Shown: positions 52,662-63,242, counted from the first letter of the stretch. The stretch: DNA of 64,000 nt from Pseudopedobacter alpinus (GCF_042684645.1 NZ_JBHULV010000025.1:1-64000); one strand, 5' to 3'. Notes: a model not told the origin generated them from the sequence alone. Program-made: numbers and translations.

Positions 52662-54455
52662 ATGAATAGAAGACTATTTTCTTTTTTTATATTTTTTCTT
52701 CAAGCATTGTCCTTATTTGCGCAACAATCGCCTAAGAGAGAATTAAGAGGCGCTTGGTTAACTACGTTTTTCAATATTGATTGGCCAGTAAGGAGTCAAA
52801 GTTCTCAACAGCAAAAAAACGCACTAATAGATATTTTAAATCACCATCAAGCAACAGGAATTAATGTCATTTATATGCAAGTGCGAAGCCAGTGCGACGC
52901 CATGTATCCAAGTGCAATTGAGCCATGGTCTGCAGATTTAACAGGTACGCAGGGCAGGGCACCATCTCCATTTTACGACCCATTAGCATTTGCATTAGAA
53001 GAGTGTAGAAAAAGAAATATGGAGTTTCATGTTTGGTTAAATCCTTACAGGGCGATAAGTTCAATAACTAATCTTAATTCTTTTGCAGACAATCATATTG
53101 TTAAAACCCAACCAAATTGGTTATTAAGTTCTGGCAATTTAAGAACATTAGATCCTGGAATACCGGATGTTAGAAATTATATTTTAAGTGTTATCAGAGA
53201 TTTAGTTACAAGATATGATATTGATGGTGTTCATTTTGACGATTATTTTTATCCTAACGGTGCTTTTAATGATGACCAAACATTTGCGAATTTTGGCAGA
53301 GGTTTTACAAACCGAGCAGATTGGCGCAGAGATAACATAAATATTTTAATTAAGGATACTTACAATACAATAAGTGCCATTAAACCTTGGGTTAAGTTTG
53401 GTGTTTCACCATCTGGTATTTACAGAAACAGTACTAACCCAGCTATTGGAACTCCAACTGCAGGTTTAGAGCATTATAGTACATTATATGCTGATTCTAA
53501 AAAATGGATACAAGAAGGTTGGGTAGATTATCTAATACCTCAAGTTTATTGGCATCGGGGGCAAAATAATGCAGATTATAGCAGAATTGTACCATGGTGG
53601 AATAACAATAGTTTTAATAGACACATGTATATCGGCTTAGCTGGTTATAAAGTTAATGATGCTTCACAAGGTTCGCAATGGTTGCAATCATCAGAAATAC
53701 CAAATCAAGTTCGATTAAATAGATCTGTACAAAACAGCAACATAACTGGGCAAGTTATTTATAATACTGCGAGTATGCGAAGTGCTGCTAATGTTGCCTT
53801 TAGAGATTCGTTAAGATTAAATTTGTATTCAAAACCTTCATTGCTGCCCACTATGCCTTGGAAAGATAATACAGCCCCGGCTGCTCCAATTGCATTGGTA
53901 GGAAATAAATTCGGTACCGACTCATTGGTTTTAACATGGACTCCACCATCAGCTAGTGTCAACGAATTTGATAAAGTAAGAGCTTATGTAGTTTATAAAT
54001 CTGCAAACCCCACTATAGATTCGCTTTCTGCTAATGAAATCGTAGCTATTGTAAGCCAACCAATATATGTGGACAAGCAGTTATTTAACGGACAAAATTA
54101 TATATATAAAATAACTGCTTTAGATAGGTATCAGAATGAAAGTTTAGCAAGTAACACCATTTCTACACTTTCAACTTCAATAGATGATATCATTTCTAGG
54201 CCATTAGTTGGGGTTTTAGTATATCCTAACCCAAGCAGTCAGCAAATTACAGTACAACTATATAACCAAACTGCTAATAAAATTTCAATAACTATTACAG
54301 ACTTGCAGGGTAAAACTGTTTATAAAGAAACATTTAGAAGAAATACAGAAAACAATTACACTGTAAATTTCGGCAGCAACTTAACAGCTGGGCAATACAT
54401 TGTAAGCGTTAGCGGAGATAATTTTCAGGAGCAAACAAAAATAATTGTGCTTTAA
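52662..54455 (+). CDS. GH10-like (GHL10/DUF187) glycosyl hydrolase with T9SS type A sorting domain
   Basis: A 597-residue secreted enzyme. Signal peptide 1-20. The hydrolase-like TIM barrel (25-390) begins KRELRGAWLTTFFNIDWP and has TGINVIYMQVRSQCDAMYPS, FHVWLNPYRA, DIDGVHFDDYFYP and WVDYLIPQVYW; these match the GHL10 family whose members act on, or are predicted to act on, peptidoglycan or related glycans. A fibronectin-III-like domain (about 410-510) and a C-terminal T9SS type A sorting domain (VLVYPNPSSQQITV to QTKIIVL, about 520-597) follow. It is therefore predicted to be exported by T9SS to the surface or medium. It opens the putative glycan locus that continues to the right edge. Confidence 0.88.
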   Translation: MNRRLFSFFIFFLQALSLFAQQSPKRELRGAWLTTFFNIDWPVRSQSSQQQKNALIDILNHHQATGINVIYMQVRSQCDAMYPSAIEPWSADLTGTQGRAPSPFYDPLAFALEECRKRNMEFHVWLNPYRAISSITNLNSFADNHIVKTQPNWLLSSGNLRTLDPGIPDVRNYILSVIRDLVTRYDIDGVHFDDYFYPNGAFNDDQTFANFGRGFTNRADWRRDNINILIKDTYNTISAIKPWVKFGVSPSGIYRNSTNPAIGTPTAGLEHYSTLYADSKKWIQEGWVDYLIPQVYWHRGQNNADYSRIVPWWNNNSFNRHMYIGLAGYKVNDASQGSQWLQSSEIPNQVRLNRSVQNSNITGQVIYNTASMRSAANVAFRDSLRLNLYSKPSLLPTMPWKDNTAPAAPIALVGNKFGTDSLVLTWTPPSASVNEFDKVRAYVVYKSANPTIDSLSANEIVAIVSQPIYVDKQLFNGQNYIYKITALDRYQNESLASNTISTLSTSIDDIISRPLVGVLVYPNPSSQQITVQLYNQTANKISITITDLQGKTVYKETFRRNTENNYTVNFGSNLTAGQYIVSVSGDNFQEQTKIIVL

Positions 54456-54503
54456 AAATGCACTAAACATTAACTATTTATTCACTTTTTTAAATTAATT
54501 ATT

Positions 54504-56138
54504 ATGAAAAAATTATTACTATTAACTTTTGTATCCCTTATTAGTTTTACAGCATATGGGCAAAATTCTACAAAAAATTGGGAAAAATTAGCTGGAAATG
54601 CTGAACCTTCTTTCTCGTGGTTTACAACGACCGGTGCTAACGTTAATAGTTGTGCATATAATCCAATAACTGATAAGTTATATGTTTCAAATAGACAAGT
54701 TGGGATTTATATCATAAACCCAGCAACTGGAGCTATAACAGGTAATTTAAATATAACTGGAATCACTTTGGCAGGTTCTTTAGCGTTCCATAAAATTAGA
54801 GTAACTCCTACTGGTGAAATTTTCGCAGCATCATTAAGAACCTCAACGGCAAATGGAAATACTTTTGTTTATTATTGGGCTAGTGAATCGGCTGTGCCAG
54901 TTTTGATAGGTAATGCAACAACTGGAATATCTTTATTAAGTGAAAGATCTGCTGATGCTTTCGCCTTAACCGGTTCTGGTAATAATGTTGTTATGTATTT
55001 TGGAGGAAGCGGAACTAGTAATTTACAAGTAGTAAATAAAAATGGAACTGGAATTACAAACTTTGTAAAAATAAACAATATTGCTTTAACCGTATCTGGC
55101 TCGGCAAGATCTAGCATTGCACCGGTTACAACTGGTATAACCTCAAGCGTCTGGATAAGTGGAGCAGCTGCTCAAAAAAAGTTAATTACTTCAACAGGAA
55201 CAGTTACAAAGGCATTAGCAGACAATGTTTTATCTTCTACAGGTAGTTATACCTCTTTAAATTCTATTAGTAATAAATTTGCTAGTTTAGAATATTTTGA
55301 AATTGATTCTAAACAATTTTTAGTCGCTACAGGTGCAAATGATAGTCCCACCTCAACCGGTGGTACGACAGGTGAAGGTTTGATTTTACATATTTACGAC
55401 GTAACAGACGTTAATAATGTAAAATTAGTTGAAACTACAAAGCTATCAAATACTTATAATGCCAATACTACTCCAGGAACTGATGTTACAATTAAAAAAG
55501 TTTTGAATGTTGATGGTACATATACAGTAACATTTTTTCAGCTTATAAATCATAATGGTTTAGCTTCTTACACTTTAAACTTTAAAGCAGACGGCACCCT
55601 TCCAGTTTCCCTAACCTCATTTGCAGCAGCCTTCACAAACAACCAAAACAGTTTAACTTGGGCAACAAGTTCAGAAAGTAACAGTGCTGGTTTTGATATT
55701 GAAAGTAGTATCGATGGATTAGCATTTAATAAAATAGGTTTTGTTGCTTCTAAAGGAGTAAATGGAAGCTCTTCTGTTAACTTAAATTATTTTTACGAAG
55801 ATAAAACAGCAACATCTGGCACAACTTACTACCGTTTAAAACAAATAGATAAAGACGGAAAATTTGAATACTCTGAGATTAAATTTGTTAAAAATCTACT
55901 TTTAGAAAATCAAAACTCTTTTAAAATTTATCCTAACCCAACTACAGATTATGTGGAAATAACAGGAAAAAACCAAGAAGAAGTTACAGTACAATTATTT
56001 ACTAGTTTTGGTAAAGAAGTTAAAGCTGAGTTAGTTAACGGAAGGATAAACATGTCTGCTTTGGACGCAGGAATTTATGTTTTAAGAATAAGCAAAGAAG
56101 GTAAAGTATTGCAAAGCAACAAAATAGTAAAGCAATAA
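54504..56138 (+). CDS. Secreted propeller-type protein (DUF4623-like) with T9SS type A sorting domain
   Basis: A 544-residue secreted protein. Signal peptide 1-19. Residues 20-365 show repeated beta blades of the pattern CAYNPITDKLYVSNRQVG and LAFHKIRVTPTGEIFAAS, which I associate with DUF4623 proteins, though this family label is tentative. From about 366 a conserved linker (LPVSLTSFAAAFTNNQNSLTWATSSE, quoted in part) leads to a fibronectin-like domain and a type A T9SS signal with SFKIYPNPTTDYVEITG at about 472-488. It lies 49 nt after the GH10-like gene, with no terminator between them, so is probably cotranscribed. Binding rather than catalysis is likely, but unproven. Confidence 0.8.
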   Translation: MKKLLLLTFVSLISFTAYGQNSTKNWEKLAGNAEPSFSWFTTTGANVNSCAYNPITDKLYVSNRQVGIYIINPATGAITGNLNITGITLAGSLAFHKIRVTPTGEIFAASLRTSTANGNTFVYYWASESAVPVLIGNATTGISLLSERSADAFALTGSGNNVVMYFGGSGTSNLQVVNKNGTGITNFVKINNIALTVSGSARSSIAPVTTGITSSVWISGAAAQKKLITSTGTVTKALADNVLSSTGSYTSLNSISNKFASLEYFEIDSKQFLVATGANDSPTSTGGTTGEGLILHIYDVTDVNNVKLVETTKLSNTYNANTTPGTDVTIKKVLNVDGTYTVTFFQLINHNGLASYTLNFKADGTLPVSLTSFAAAFTNNQNSLTWATSSESNSAGFDIESSIDGLAFNKIGFVASKGVNGSSSVNLNYFYEDKTATSGTTYYRLKQIDKDGKFEYSEIKFVKNLLLENQNSFKIYPNPTTDYVEITGKNQEEVTVQLFTSFGKEVKAELVNGRINMSALDAGIYVLRISKEGKVLQSNKIVKQ

Positions 56139-56156
56139 ATAAATATTGCAATAAAC

Positions 56157-56200
56157 TGCGTTTTTGTGTGTGAAAAATAAAATATCTGCACAAAAACGCA
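56157..56200. repeat. 12-bp inverted repeat upstream of susC-like gene
   Basis: TGCGTTTTTGTG (56157-56168) and its perfect complement (56189-56200) are separated by 20 nt, beginning 19 nt after the stop at 56138. The loop is large and no T-run follows, so it may be a weak terminator, a regulator site, or an RNA structure. Confidence 0.5.
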
Positions 56201-56283
56201 TATTTAAAAAATTATTCTTATCTTAGTTATTCGATAATTATCAAGCGGTTAAACAAAATTTAATTAAACAAAAATCATTAATT

Positions 56284-59200
56284 ATGAGATTAAGACTAAT
56301 TGCTGTTGCTTTTGGGCTCATGTTGTTTTCATTGCAGCTTTTGGCGCAAGAAAAGCGAGTGACTGGAAAGGTAACTAGTGCAGATGATGGATTGCCCTTA
56401 CCTGGCGTTTCTGTTTCTATAAAGGGTGGTGCTAAAGTTACCCAAACAGATTTAGAGGGAGCTTATGCAATTTCTGTTCCTTCAAACGCAACATTAGTGT
56501 TTACTTTTGTTGGGATGACGCAACTGGAAAAAGCAGTCGGCGAAAATGCTGTTTTAAACGTTGCGCTTTTAGCGGATGCAAGAGCGCTAAACGAAGTGGT
56601 AGTAACTGCTTTAGGTATTGAAAGAGACAAAAGAACTTTAACTTATTCTGTACAAACAGTTAAAGGCGATGATTTGAGAGAGTCAAATCAGTCAAATATT
56701 ATTAATGGTTTACAAGGGCAAATTGCCGGAGCGCAAATTACCTCATCAGGTGGTTCTCCAGGTTTACCTTCAGAAATTATTTTAAGGGGGGTTTCTTCTT
56801 TAACAGGAGATAACCAACCGTTAATGATTGTTGATGGAATTAGGGTAAGTAATGCTTCAACAAACGGTACGATAAATAGACTTGCGGATTTTAATCCAGA
56901 AGATATTCAAGATATTTCTATCCTTAAAGGTGCAGCCGCTGCAGCGCTATATGGTATTGATGCTGCTTCTGGCGCAATTATCATTACTACTAAAAAAGGA
57001 AAAATAGGAGACATTCAAATTAATGGAGGATACAAGTCATTTTTAGAAACCGTTGGTAAAACACCTAGTCAACAAAGTTTGTTTACAACAGGTATAGGTG
57101 GTATTTTTGATGAAAGATCAACTTCTTCTTGGGGTCGTAAATTTAGATTTGACGAGCCTATTTACGATAACATAAATAGATTTTTTGAAACTGGTTTAGT
57201 AAATGATGTTAACTTAAATGTTAACGGTGGTACAGAAAAATATAATTATTACATGTCTGGAAACTATAGAGATGGATCTTCTATAATACCAAACACAAAT
57301 TCAGATAAATTATCTTTTTTAATTAAAGGTACTGCTAAACTATCAAAAAAATTAACTCTTGGCGCATCAGCTAATTACATTAACAATAATATTAAAGAGG
57401 GTATAGTAGGCGGTACATCAGGAGGCTATGCCAATAGTATTTATTTATATCCAAGACGTTTTGATATATTAAATTATCAAAACCCAAATGGTACTCCGGC
57501 TTACGAGTTTCAAGATTTAACAGGCTCTGATGAGACATTGATACTTTCACCATTGTGGAATGTAATGAGAAATCCGAGAAATACTGCAACTCAACGTATA
57601 GTTTTAAACAGTAATTTTGATTACAAGGTAAATGATTGGATTAATCTTTCTTACAGGGTAGGTCAAGATTTTTATAATCAAACTTATTCTAACATAACTA
57701 CGGAGGGAACACCAGGGTCGTTACCAGGTAGGTTATTTGAAAACAAAGGTAATTACTTATTTAATACAAACATTTTTAACAGTACGTTTGATAAACAAAT
57801 AACCAAAGATTTAAGAGCTACCGCAATTTTAGGGGGCTCCTCAGAATATTTTGAGGCTAAAACTAATGCATTTGCTGGTGAAAATTTTATAGTTCCTGGG
57901 ATATATAGTGTTAATAATATTGATAGGAGCAACCTTACAGTAACAGAAGGATTTTCTAGAAGAAGACGCTATGCTACCTACGGTGATATTAAATTAGATT
58001 ACAAAAATATGTTAAGCATAGGTATTACAGGAAGAAATGACTGGACATCTACTTTACCTCTTCAAAACAGATCTTTTTATTCTCCTTCATACTCCGGTAG
58101 TTTTGCATTTTCAGAATTGTTTGACAACAGAAATTCATGGTATGGTAAGTTAAGAGCCAGTTATGCAAAAGTTGGTAAGGACGCACCAATTTATAGAACA
58201 AATACTAATTTAAGACAATTTCAAGGTGTTGGTGGTGGTTATCAAAATGACCCAACCGGAGGAAATTCAGATCTATTACCAGAAACTACTATTGAAAAAG
58301 AATTTGGTGCAGAATTTAAATTGTTTAAAAACCGCTTAAGCATAGATGCAACTTATTATGATAAAGAAAGTAGCAACCAAATTGTTACCGCAAGAGTTCC
58401 ACTAACCACTGGTTTTGTAATTAAAGCATTTAATGCTGGTAGGTTACGCAACAGAGGGGTGGAAGTTTCGCTAAATGGTAATCCTATTAAAACCAAAAAC
58501 TTTAATTGGAATGTTACTTTAAACGGTTGGAAAAATACATCTAAAATGTTAGAATTTCCCGGGCAAATTACTGTTTTTCCATACACATTTGGTCAACCCT
58601 ATACAGCAGCTATTGCCGGTTCTATGTTAAATATGCCAGTGTTAGGTATTATAGGTACAGATTATGCTAAAAATGAAGATGGATTTACGATTATTGATCA
58701 AACAGGATACCCTGTTATCAATTCTCAAAACTCACAACAATATATTGGAAACAGAGAGCCAAAATTAAATATTGGCTTATTAAACAAATTTAATTATAAA
58801 ACTTTTTCACTATCCTTTTTATGGGATTTCCGTTTCGGAGGCGATGTTTACAATGCAACGCGTTTAGGTATGGTTTCGAGAGGAATTGCTGAAGATATTG
58901 GAGAATACAGAGACAAAATGTATGTATTTAATGGAGTTGTGCAACAAACAGATGGTTCATTTGTGAAAAATACAAGGGAAGTTGCATTAGATTTTCCATT
59001 TTTCACAAACAGATACACACCAGTTGGATCCAACTTTATAGAAACAGTTAATTGGGCAAGAGTTAGATATATCACTTTTGCGTATTCTGTACCTAAAAGT
59101 ATAGCAGAAAAATTAAAAGTAGGAAGATTAAGTTTTGAACTATCTGCACAGAACCCTATTTTAATTACTAATTATTCTGGCGGAGACCCTGAAGTAAATA

Positions 59201-59307
59201 GCGCAGGACCAAATGCCGGTGGCGGTGGTGGTAGCACAATGGGCGTCGATTTTGGAAATATTCCACTTTCTAGATCTTATTCATTAGGACTAACAGTAGG
59301 ATTTTAA
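56284..59307 (+). CDS. SusC/RagA-family TonB-linked outer membrane transporter
   Basis: A 1007-residue outer membrane transporter. Signal peptide 1-21; carboxypeptidase-regulatory-like domain 25-100 (VTGKVTSADDGLPLPGVSVS, then ITLEGAYAISVPS-type region); TonB box-like segment; plug domain about 125-235 with the SusC signatures ALGIERDKRTLTYSVQ and IQDISILKGAAAAALYGIDAASGAIIITTKKG (in part). The barrel follows and ends LGLTVGF. SusC proteins import oligosaccharides captured by SusD. The susD-like gene is 10 nt downstream. The plug motif AAAALYG shows a typical N-terminal lid type. Substrate inferred only from neighbouring GH18 and GHL10 genes. Confidence 0.95.
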   Translation: MRLRLIAVAFGLMLFSLQLLAQEKRVTGKVTSADDGLPLPGVSVSIKGGAKVTQTDLEGAYAISVPSNATLVFTFVGMTQLEKAVGENAVLNVALLADARALNEVVVTALGIERDKRTLTYSVQTVKGDDLRESNQSNIINGLQGQIAGAQITSSGGSPGLPSEIILRGVSSLTGDNQPLMIVDGIRVSNASTNGTINRLADFNPEDIQDISILKGAAAAALYGIDAASGAIIITTKKGKIGDIQINGGYKSFLETVGKTPSQQSLFTTGIGGIFDERSTSSWGRKFRFDEPIYDNINRFFETGLVNDVNLNVNGGTEKYNYYMSGNYRDGSSIIPNTNSDKLSFLIKGTAKLSKKLTLGASANYINNNIKEGIVGGTSGGYANSIYLYPRRFDILNYQNPNGTPAYEFQDLTGSDETLILSPLWNVMRNPRNTATQRIVLNSNFDYKVNDWINLSYRVGQDFYNQTYSNITTEGTPGSLPGRLFENKGNYLFNTNIFNSTFDKQITKDLRATAILGGSSEYFEAKTNAFAGENFIVPGIYSVNNIDRSNLTVTEGFSRRRRYATYGDIKLDYKNMLSIGITGRNDWTSTLPLQNRSFYSPSYSGSFAFSELFDNRNSWYGKLRASYAKVGKDAPIYRTNTNLRQFQGVGGGYQNDPTGGNSDLLPETTIEKEFGAEFKLFKNRLSIDATYYDKESSNQIVTARVPLTTGFVIKAFNAGRLRNRGVEVSLNGNPIKTKNFNWNVTLNGWKNTSKMLEFPGQITVFPYTFGQPYTAAIAGSMLNMPVLGIIGTDYAKNEDGFTIIDQTGYPVINSQNSQQYIGNREPKLNIGLLNKFNYKTFSLSFLWDFRFGGDVYNATRLGMVSRGIAEDIGEYRDKMYVFNGVVQQTDGSFVKNTREVALDFPFFTNRYTPVGSNFIETVNWARVRYITFAYSVPKSIAEKLKVGRLSFELSAQNPILITNYSGGDPEVNSAGPNAGGGGGSTMGVDFGNIPLSRSYSLGLTVGF

Positions 59308-59317
59308 ATATAAAAAC

Positions 59318-60841
59318 ATGAAAAGTACTTTAAAATCAATTTCAGTTTTATTACTTGCTTTAACATTATCAACTTCTTGTTCTAAACTTGATATTAATGT
59401 TAATCCTGTAAACCCGGTAACATCACCTTCAAACTTAAGGTTGCCAGCTATTTTGGGTAATATGGCCTACCATAATTATTCTCATGCTCGTTTTTCAAGT
59501 TTTCATTCTTTTTACATAACCACTAGGTTAAACAATTCAAGAATCGAGTCTCAATTAGATTACAGTGGGATCACTCGTTTGGGTGCTTGGAGATGGCATT
59601 ATTTTGATGTGGGTAGTAATTGCAGAGGCTTAATTGAAACCGCTGAGCGTGAAGGATCTTTTAATTATTTGGGTGTTGCTAAAATTATGTTAGCTTATTC
59701 TTATTTAACAGCAACAGATTCTTTTGGCGATATGCCATATTCTGAAGCTTATGGTGCAAGTTTCAACCCAGTTTATGATCGTCAGGAACAAGTTTATGAT
59801 GGTATTGAGCAACTATTAGACGAAGGATTGGCCGATCTTGCAAAAGCAAATTCTGCTACTGATAGAGTGATGAATGCTACATCTGATTTGCTTTATCAAG
59901 GAGATTTACAAAAGTGGGCTGCATTTGCTAAGGCTGTAAAATCAAGAATGTATTTACATACTGCTAATTTTGATAATGGCTACGATCGTTTAATTACAAC
60001 GGTTAATGATGCCTTAACAAATTTTGACGGTGCTATTTACAAGTACCCAATAGGTGCAGAAAGAGAGTGGGAAACTAATTTATGGGGACCAAGGGTTGCA
60101 AGTCCTGAGTTTAATTTTGCCGACATTAGAAATAATTTGGTAGAATCAGTTCATACAGATTTTTTGATGAATTTTTTAACTATCAATCAAGCAAACTCAG
60201 AATATGATCCTCGTTTATTCAAATTAACAACTCCAGGAGCAAATAACCGATACTTATCTGCTAAATCTTCAGAAGGTTTATCAACTTTAGGTTTACCTAC
60301 TGGTACCACATTAGCAGATTTTGCCAATCTATACAATGGCACATGGACAAGAAACGATTCTCCATCTCCCTATATACTTAAAGAAGAACTGTATTTTATA
60401 AAAGCCGAAGCAGCTTTTTACAAAGGAGATTTACCTACAGCACATGCGGCTTATAAATTAGGAATTGAAACTAATTTAAATACTGTTGGCGTTGCGCAAA
60501 ATGATATTACGGCATACATGGCATCAAACCGTGTAATTGCCGACCCGCTCGCTTTAAAAATTAGTGATATCATGATGCAAAAATACGTTGCATTGTACTT
60601 ACAGTCTGAAAGTTGGGTAGATATGCGGAGATATGGCTATAGCACAACAGCTTATCCAGGTATATATTATCCAAGAAATGCGCTTGCAGAGTGGCAAGGA
60701 AGATTTATACAACGTCTTCCTTACGATAGACAAACAGAATATATTTATAATCCACAAGAAATTGCAAGATTAGGTGCAGACGCTAGAAATTGGGTGTTTA
60801 ATCCGGTATGGTGGGCAGAACAGTCACAATTAAAAAACTAA
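59318..60841 (+). CDS. SusD/RagB-family surface lipoprotein
   Basis: A 507-residue lipoprotein, lipobox STSC followed by SKLDINVNPVNPV. The sequence belongs to the SusD-like subgroup 2 type, with TPR-like helices (GVAKIMLAYSYLTATDSFGDMPYSEA, quoted in part) and the C-terminal block KYVALYLQSESWVDMRRYGY. SusD caps the SusC barrel and captures glycans at the cell surface. It lies 10 nt after susC and 4 nt before the next lipoprotein gene, so the four genes 56284-63242 form one operon. Confidence 0.93.
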   Translation: MKSTLKSISVLLLALTLSTSCSKLDINVNPVNPVTSPSNLRLPAILGNMAYHNYSHARFSSFHSFYITTRLNNSRIESQLDYSGITRLGAWRWHYFDVGSNCRGLIETAEREGSFNYLGVAKIMLAYSYLTATDSFGDMPYSEAYGASFNPVYDRQEQVYDGIEQLLDEGLADLAKANSATDRVMNATSDLLYQGDLQKWAAFAKAVKSRMYLHTANFDNGYDRLITTVNDALTNFDGAIYKYPIGAEREWETNLWGPRVASPEFNFADIRNNLVESVHTDFLMNFLTINQANSEYDPRLFKLTTPGANNRYLSAKSSEGLSTLGLPTGTTLADFANLYNGTWTRNDSPSPYILKEELYFIKAEAAFYKGDLPTAHAAYKLGIETNLNTVGVAQNDITAYMASNRVIADPLALKISDIMMQKYVALYLQSESWVDMRRYGYSTTAYPGIYYPRNALAEWQGRFIQRLPYDRQTEYIYNPQEIARLGADARNWVFNPVWWAEQSQLKN

Positions 60842-60845
60842 CAGT

Positions 60846-61610
60846 ATGAAATTTTATAAAATATTTTTAGTGGCAGGCTTGGCAATCGGTATGTTGTCAT
60901 GTAAAAAAGAAAGTCAAATTACAGATTTAGGTAATCCAACGGCAAGTAATGCAGCCCGAGCTACCTTAAGGGTAAGTTTAAATAACAGAGCTCCCGCAGT
61001 TGGTGATTCAATTGTACAAACTGCATCAACATGGCATGTTAATGATAATATAGACAAAATTGAATTTTCTGAAACTGTTGTAGAGAAATTTGCAGTTAAT
61101 ATTACATTGGCTAATACTACTTTAAATTCAGTTGTTGATGCTAAACCTGTTTTTTTAATCGTTGATTCAGTAGCTAAGAACAACATATTTAGAACGATAA
61201 CTAATCAAAATAATGAATTTGATAGCTTTTTTGAAACGTTCTCTGATGCTTATGTAATTAGAGATGTATATAAAAAGTTTATTCCTAAAGACATTAAAGA
61301 TGCAGATTTAATAAATTCACTAACAAATGAAGGATTTGCTTCACTTAAAAATCATTTAGGATTTAATATTAACATAGCTGATTACAGGCTTCTTTTTCCT
61401 GGTGCTCCAAGCACTCATTTCTCTGGTGCAGTTCTTAGTTCGATTGGGAGAGCAAATTTAAATGCAAATTTAACAAAACAGCTTTTAATTTCTAATGGTT
61501 TACAAACAGCTACTAAAAAAGGCGATTTGATAGTAAGCTTAAAAGTAAAAGTATTTTCAGAAACCACTGCTTCTAATGAGGTTGTAAATGTATTTATTGC
61601 AAAATATTAA
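60846..61610 (+). CDS. Lipoprotein of unknown function in the SusCD operon
   Basis: A 254-residue lipoprotein (lipobox IGMLSC, then KKES). The mature region shows beta-strand patterns without motifs I recognise. Its position directly after susD is where SusE/SusF-like surface glycan-binding proteins occur, which suggests a binding role, but this is inference from place only. It is tightly packed, 4 nt after susD and 3 nt before the next gene. Confidence 0.7.
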   Translation: MKFYKIFLVAGLAIGMLSCKKESQITDLGNPTASNAARATLRVSLNNRAPAVGDSIVQTASTWHVNDNIDKIEFSETVVEKFAVNITLANTTLNSVVDAKPVFLIVDSVAKNNIFRTITNQNNEFDSFFETFSDAYVIRDVYKKFIPKDIKDADLINSLTNEGFASLKNHLGFNINIADYRLLFPGAPSTHFSGAVLSSIGRANLNANLTKQLLISNGLQTATKKGDLIVSLKVKVFSETTASNEVVNVFIAKY

Positions 61611-61613
61611 AAC

Positions 61614-63242
61614 ATGTTAATGATGAAAAAATATTTAATTTATTTAACAACTATAATTTTACTTGTTGCAGGCTGCAAACAAGATGAAATTAGTAGAATT
61701 ACTCCAACTGGAGATTTCGATGTTTATTTTGATTTTCCAATAGGTACAATTACAGCACCCACAAAGTTGATTTTAACCAATCGATCTAGATTTTCAGATC
61801 GGTTTTTATGGAAGTTTCCACAAGGGAAAACCTTAGTTGGAACAAATTTACTAGATGTTAGTACTTCTGAAAAAGTAATTCCAGATACCATTGTGTATGC
61901 TATACCTGGCACTTATAAAATTACTTTAACAGGCTGGCAAGATGGTAAAATTGATTCTATTACAAGAGATTTAATAGTTAGAAAAAGACAACCAACCATT
62001 ACTGCCCCTGCAAATATCGAAGTTTTAAATAGCTATCAGTTTTTTGGTGCAGCCTTTAAATTTCCAGATAAAGACATTACTTTTTCTTGGAATTTTGATG
62101 AACCTGGCTTAGTATCTAACGAGCAAAATCCTACAGTTGCATTTACACGAGAAGGCTTACATACAATTACGTTAACAGTTAATGATGGCGACGAGGTTTT
62201 GGTTGTAACCAGAATTGTTGATGTAAGAGGCGAATTAGCTAAAAGCTTGTATTTTACTGATGCGATAACACAAAGAATTTATCGTTATAGTTTTGCGCAA
62301 AATGCAGTAGTACAACAAATTCCTATATCAACAACTATTCATCCATTATCAATAAGTATCGCCAACAACAAAATATATGTTGCAGAAACTGGCTTGGGCT
62401 TAAGATTTAGTAGTGGTATTAATGCCGCAGCAGATGGAAGCATAACATCATACAATTTAAATGGATCTAATCCTGTTGTGTTAACAAAATCTTCAGTTGC
62501 TGCTGGAACCGTTGACTATAGAAACGACCCTTGGATGCACACTTTTGATAACAGCGGAAACATTTGGTGGACAGAAAGAAACGGTGGTATAAGAACTTTA
62601 CCAGTTAATTCTGTGGAAGCTCCTTATCCTTTAGCCAAAATGGCTTTAACAGCTGCAAATGCAGGGGTATCAACTGCAACTTATTTTGATGGAGGTATTC
62701 AGTTTGTAAACAATGAAATTTGGTTATCAAAAACTGCAACAACAGGTAAAGGAATTTGGCGTTTTAATACTGATGGAACTTTTATAGGTCCGCTTGGTGG
62801 CGCAATTATGAATTCTGCCATTAGGTCTTTTGTTATAGATCCTGTTAATCAAAAGATATATTATGCTGTTAATGTTGGTGCGGTTGGTCTTTACAGAGCA
62901 GATATAAATGGAAACAACATTATTGCCATTGATAATGGAGCCGGTATGCAAATTGGAACTAATGGTTTCTCTGCCGAAGGTTCTGCAAACGAACATATTT
63001 ATATTACCGGTTTAGCAATAAATAACGACTCAACTTTACCAACAGGTGGATTTATATACTATGGTTATAGAAGTGATTTAGATATTACAGGAGATCCAAA
63101 TGCACCAACCATAAGGAATAGACCGGCAATAAATTCTGGTGTAAAAAGATATCCATTAAATGGAAGTGCAGCGCCAAGTTTTATACCAGCAACTATGGGT
63201 TATGCTCCTTATGGTATCGCAATAGATAATACAAGAAGATAA
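61614..63242 (+). CDS. PKD-domain lipoprotein with a beta-propeller C-terminus
   Basis: A 542-residue lipoprotein. Three ATG codons compete (61614, 61620, 61623); the last gives a standard start MKKYLIYLTTIILLVAGC with lipobox LVAGC. Two PKD-like domains follow (about 25-120 and 125-205; FSWNFDEPGLVSNEQNPTVAF is the diagnostic WxFxxGxxxxxxxPxxxF type). Residues 215-540 form propeller-like repeats (KSLYFTDAITQRIYRY, GNIWWTERNGGIRTL, QKIYYAVNVGAVGLYRAD). It is probably a surface glycan-binding component of the SusCD system; which glycan is unknown. Confidence 0.82.
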   Translation: MLMMKKYLIYLTTIILLVAGCKQDEISRITPTGDFDVYFDFPIGTITAPTKLILTNRSRFSDRFLWKFPQGKTLVGTNLLDVSTSEKVIPDTIVYAIPGTYKITLTGWQDGKIDSITRDLIVRKRQPTITAPANIEVLNSYQFFGAAFKFPDKDITFSWNFDEPGLVSNEQNPTVAFTREGLHTITLTVNDGDEVLVVTRIVDVRGELAKSLYFTDAITQRIYRYSFAQNAVVQQIPISTTIHPLSISIANNKIYVAETGLGLRFSSGINAAADGSITSYNLNGSNPVVLTKSSVAAGTVDYRNDPWMHTFDNSGNIWWTERNGGIRTLPVNSVEAPYPLAKMALTAANAGVSTATYFDGGIQFVNNEIWLSKTATTGKGIWRFNTDGTFIGPLGGAIMNSAIRSFVIDPVNQKIYYAVNVGAVGLYRADINGNNIIAIDNGAGMQIGTNGFSAEGSANEHIYITGLAINNDSTLPTGGFIYYGYRSDLDITGDPNAPTIRNRPAINSGVKRYPLNGSAAPSFIPATMGYAPYGIAIDNTRR

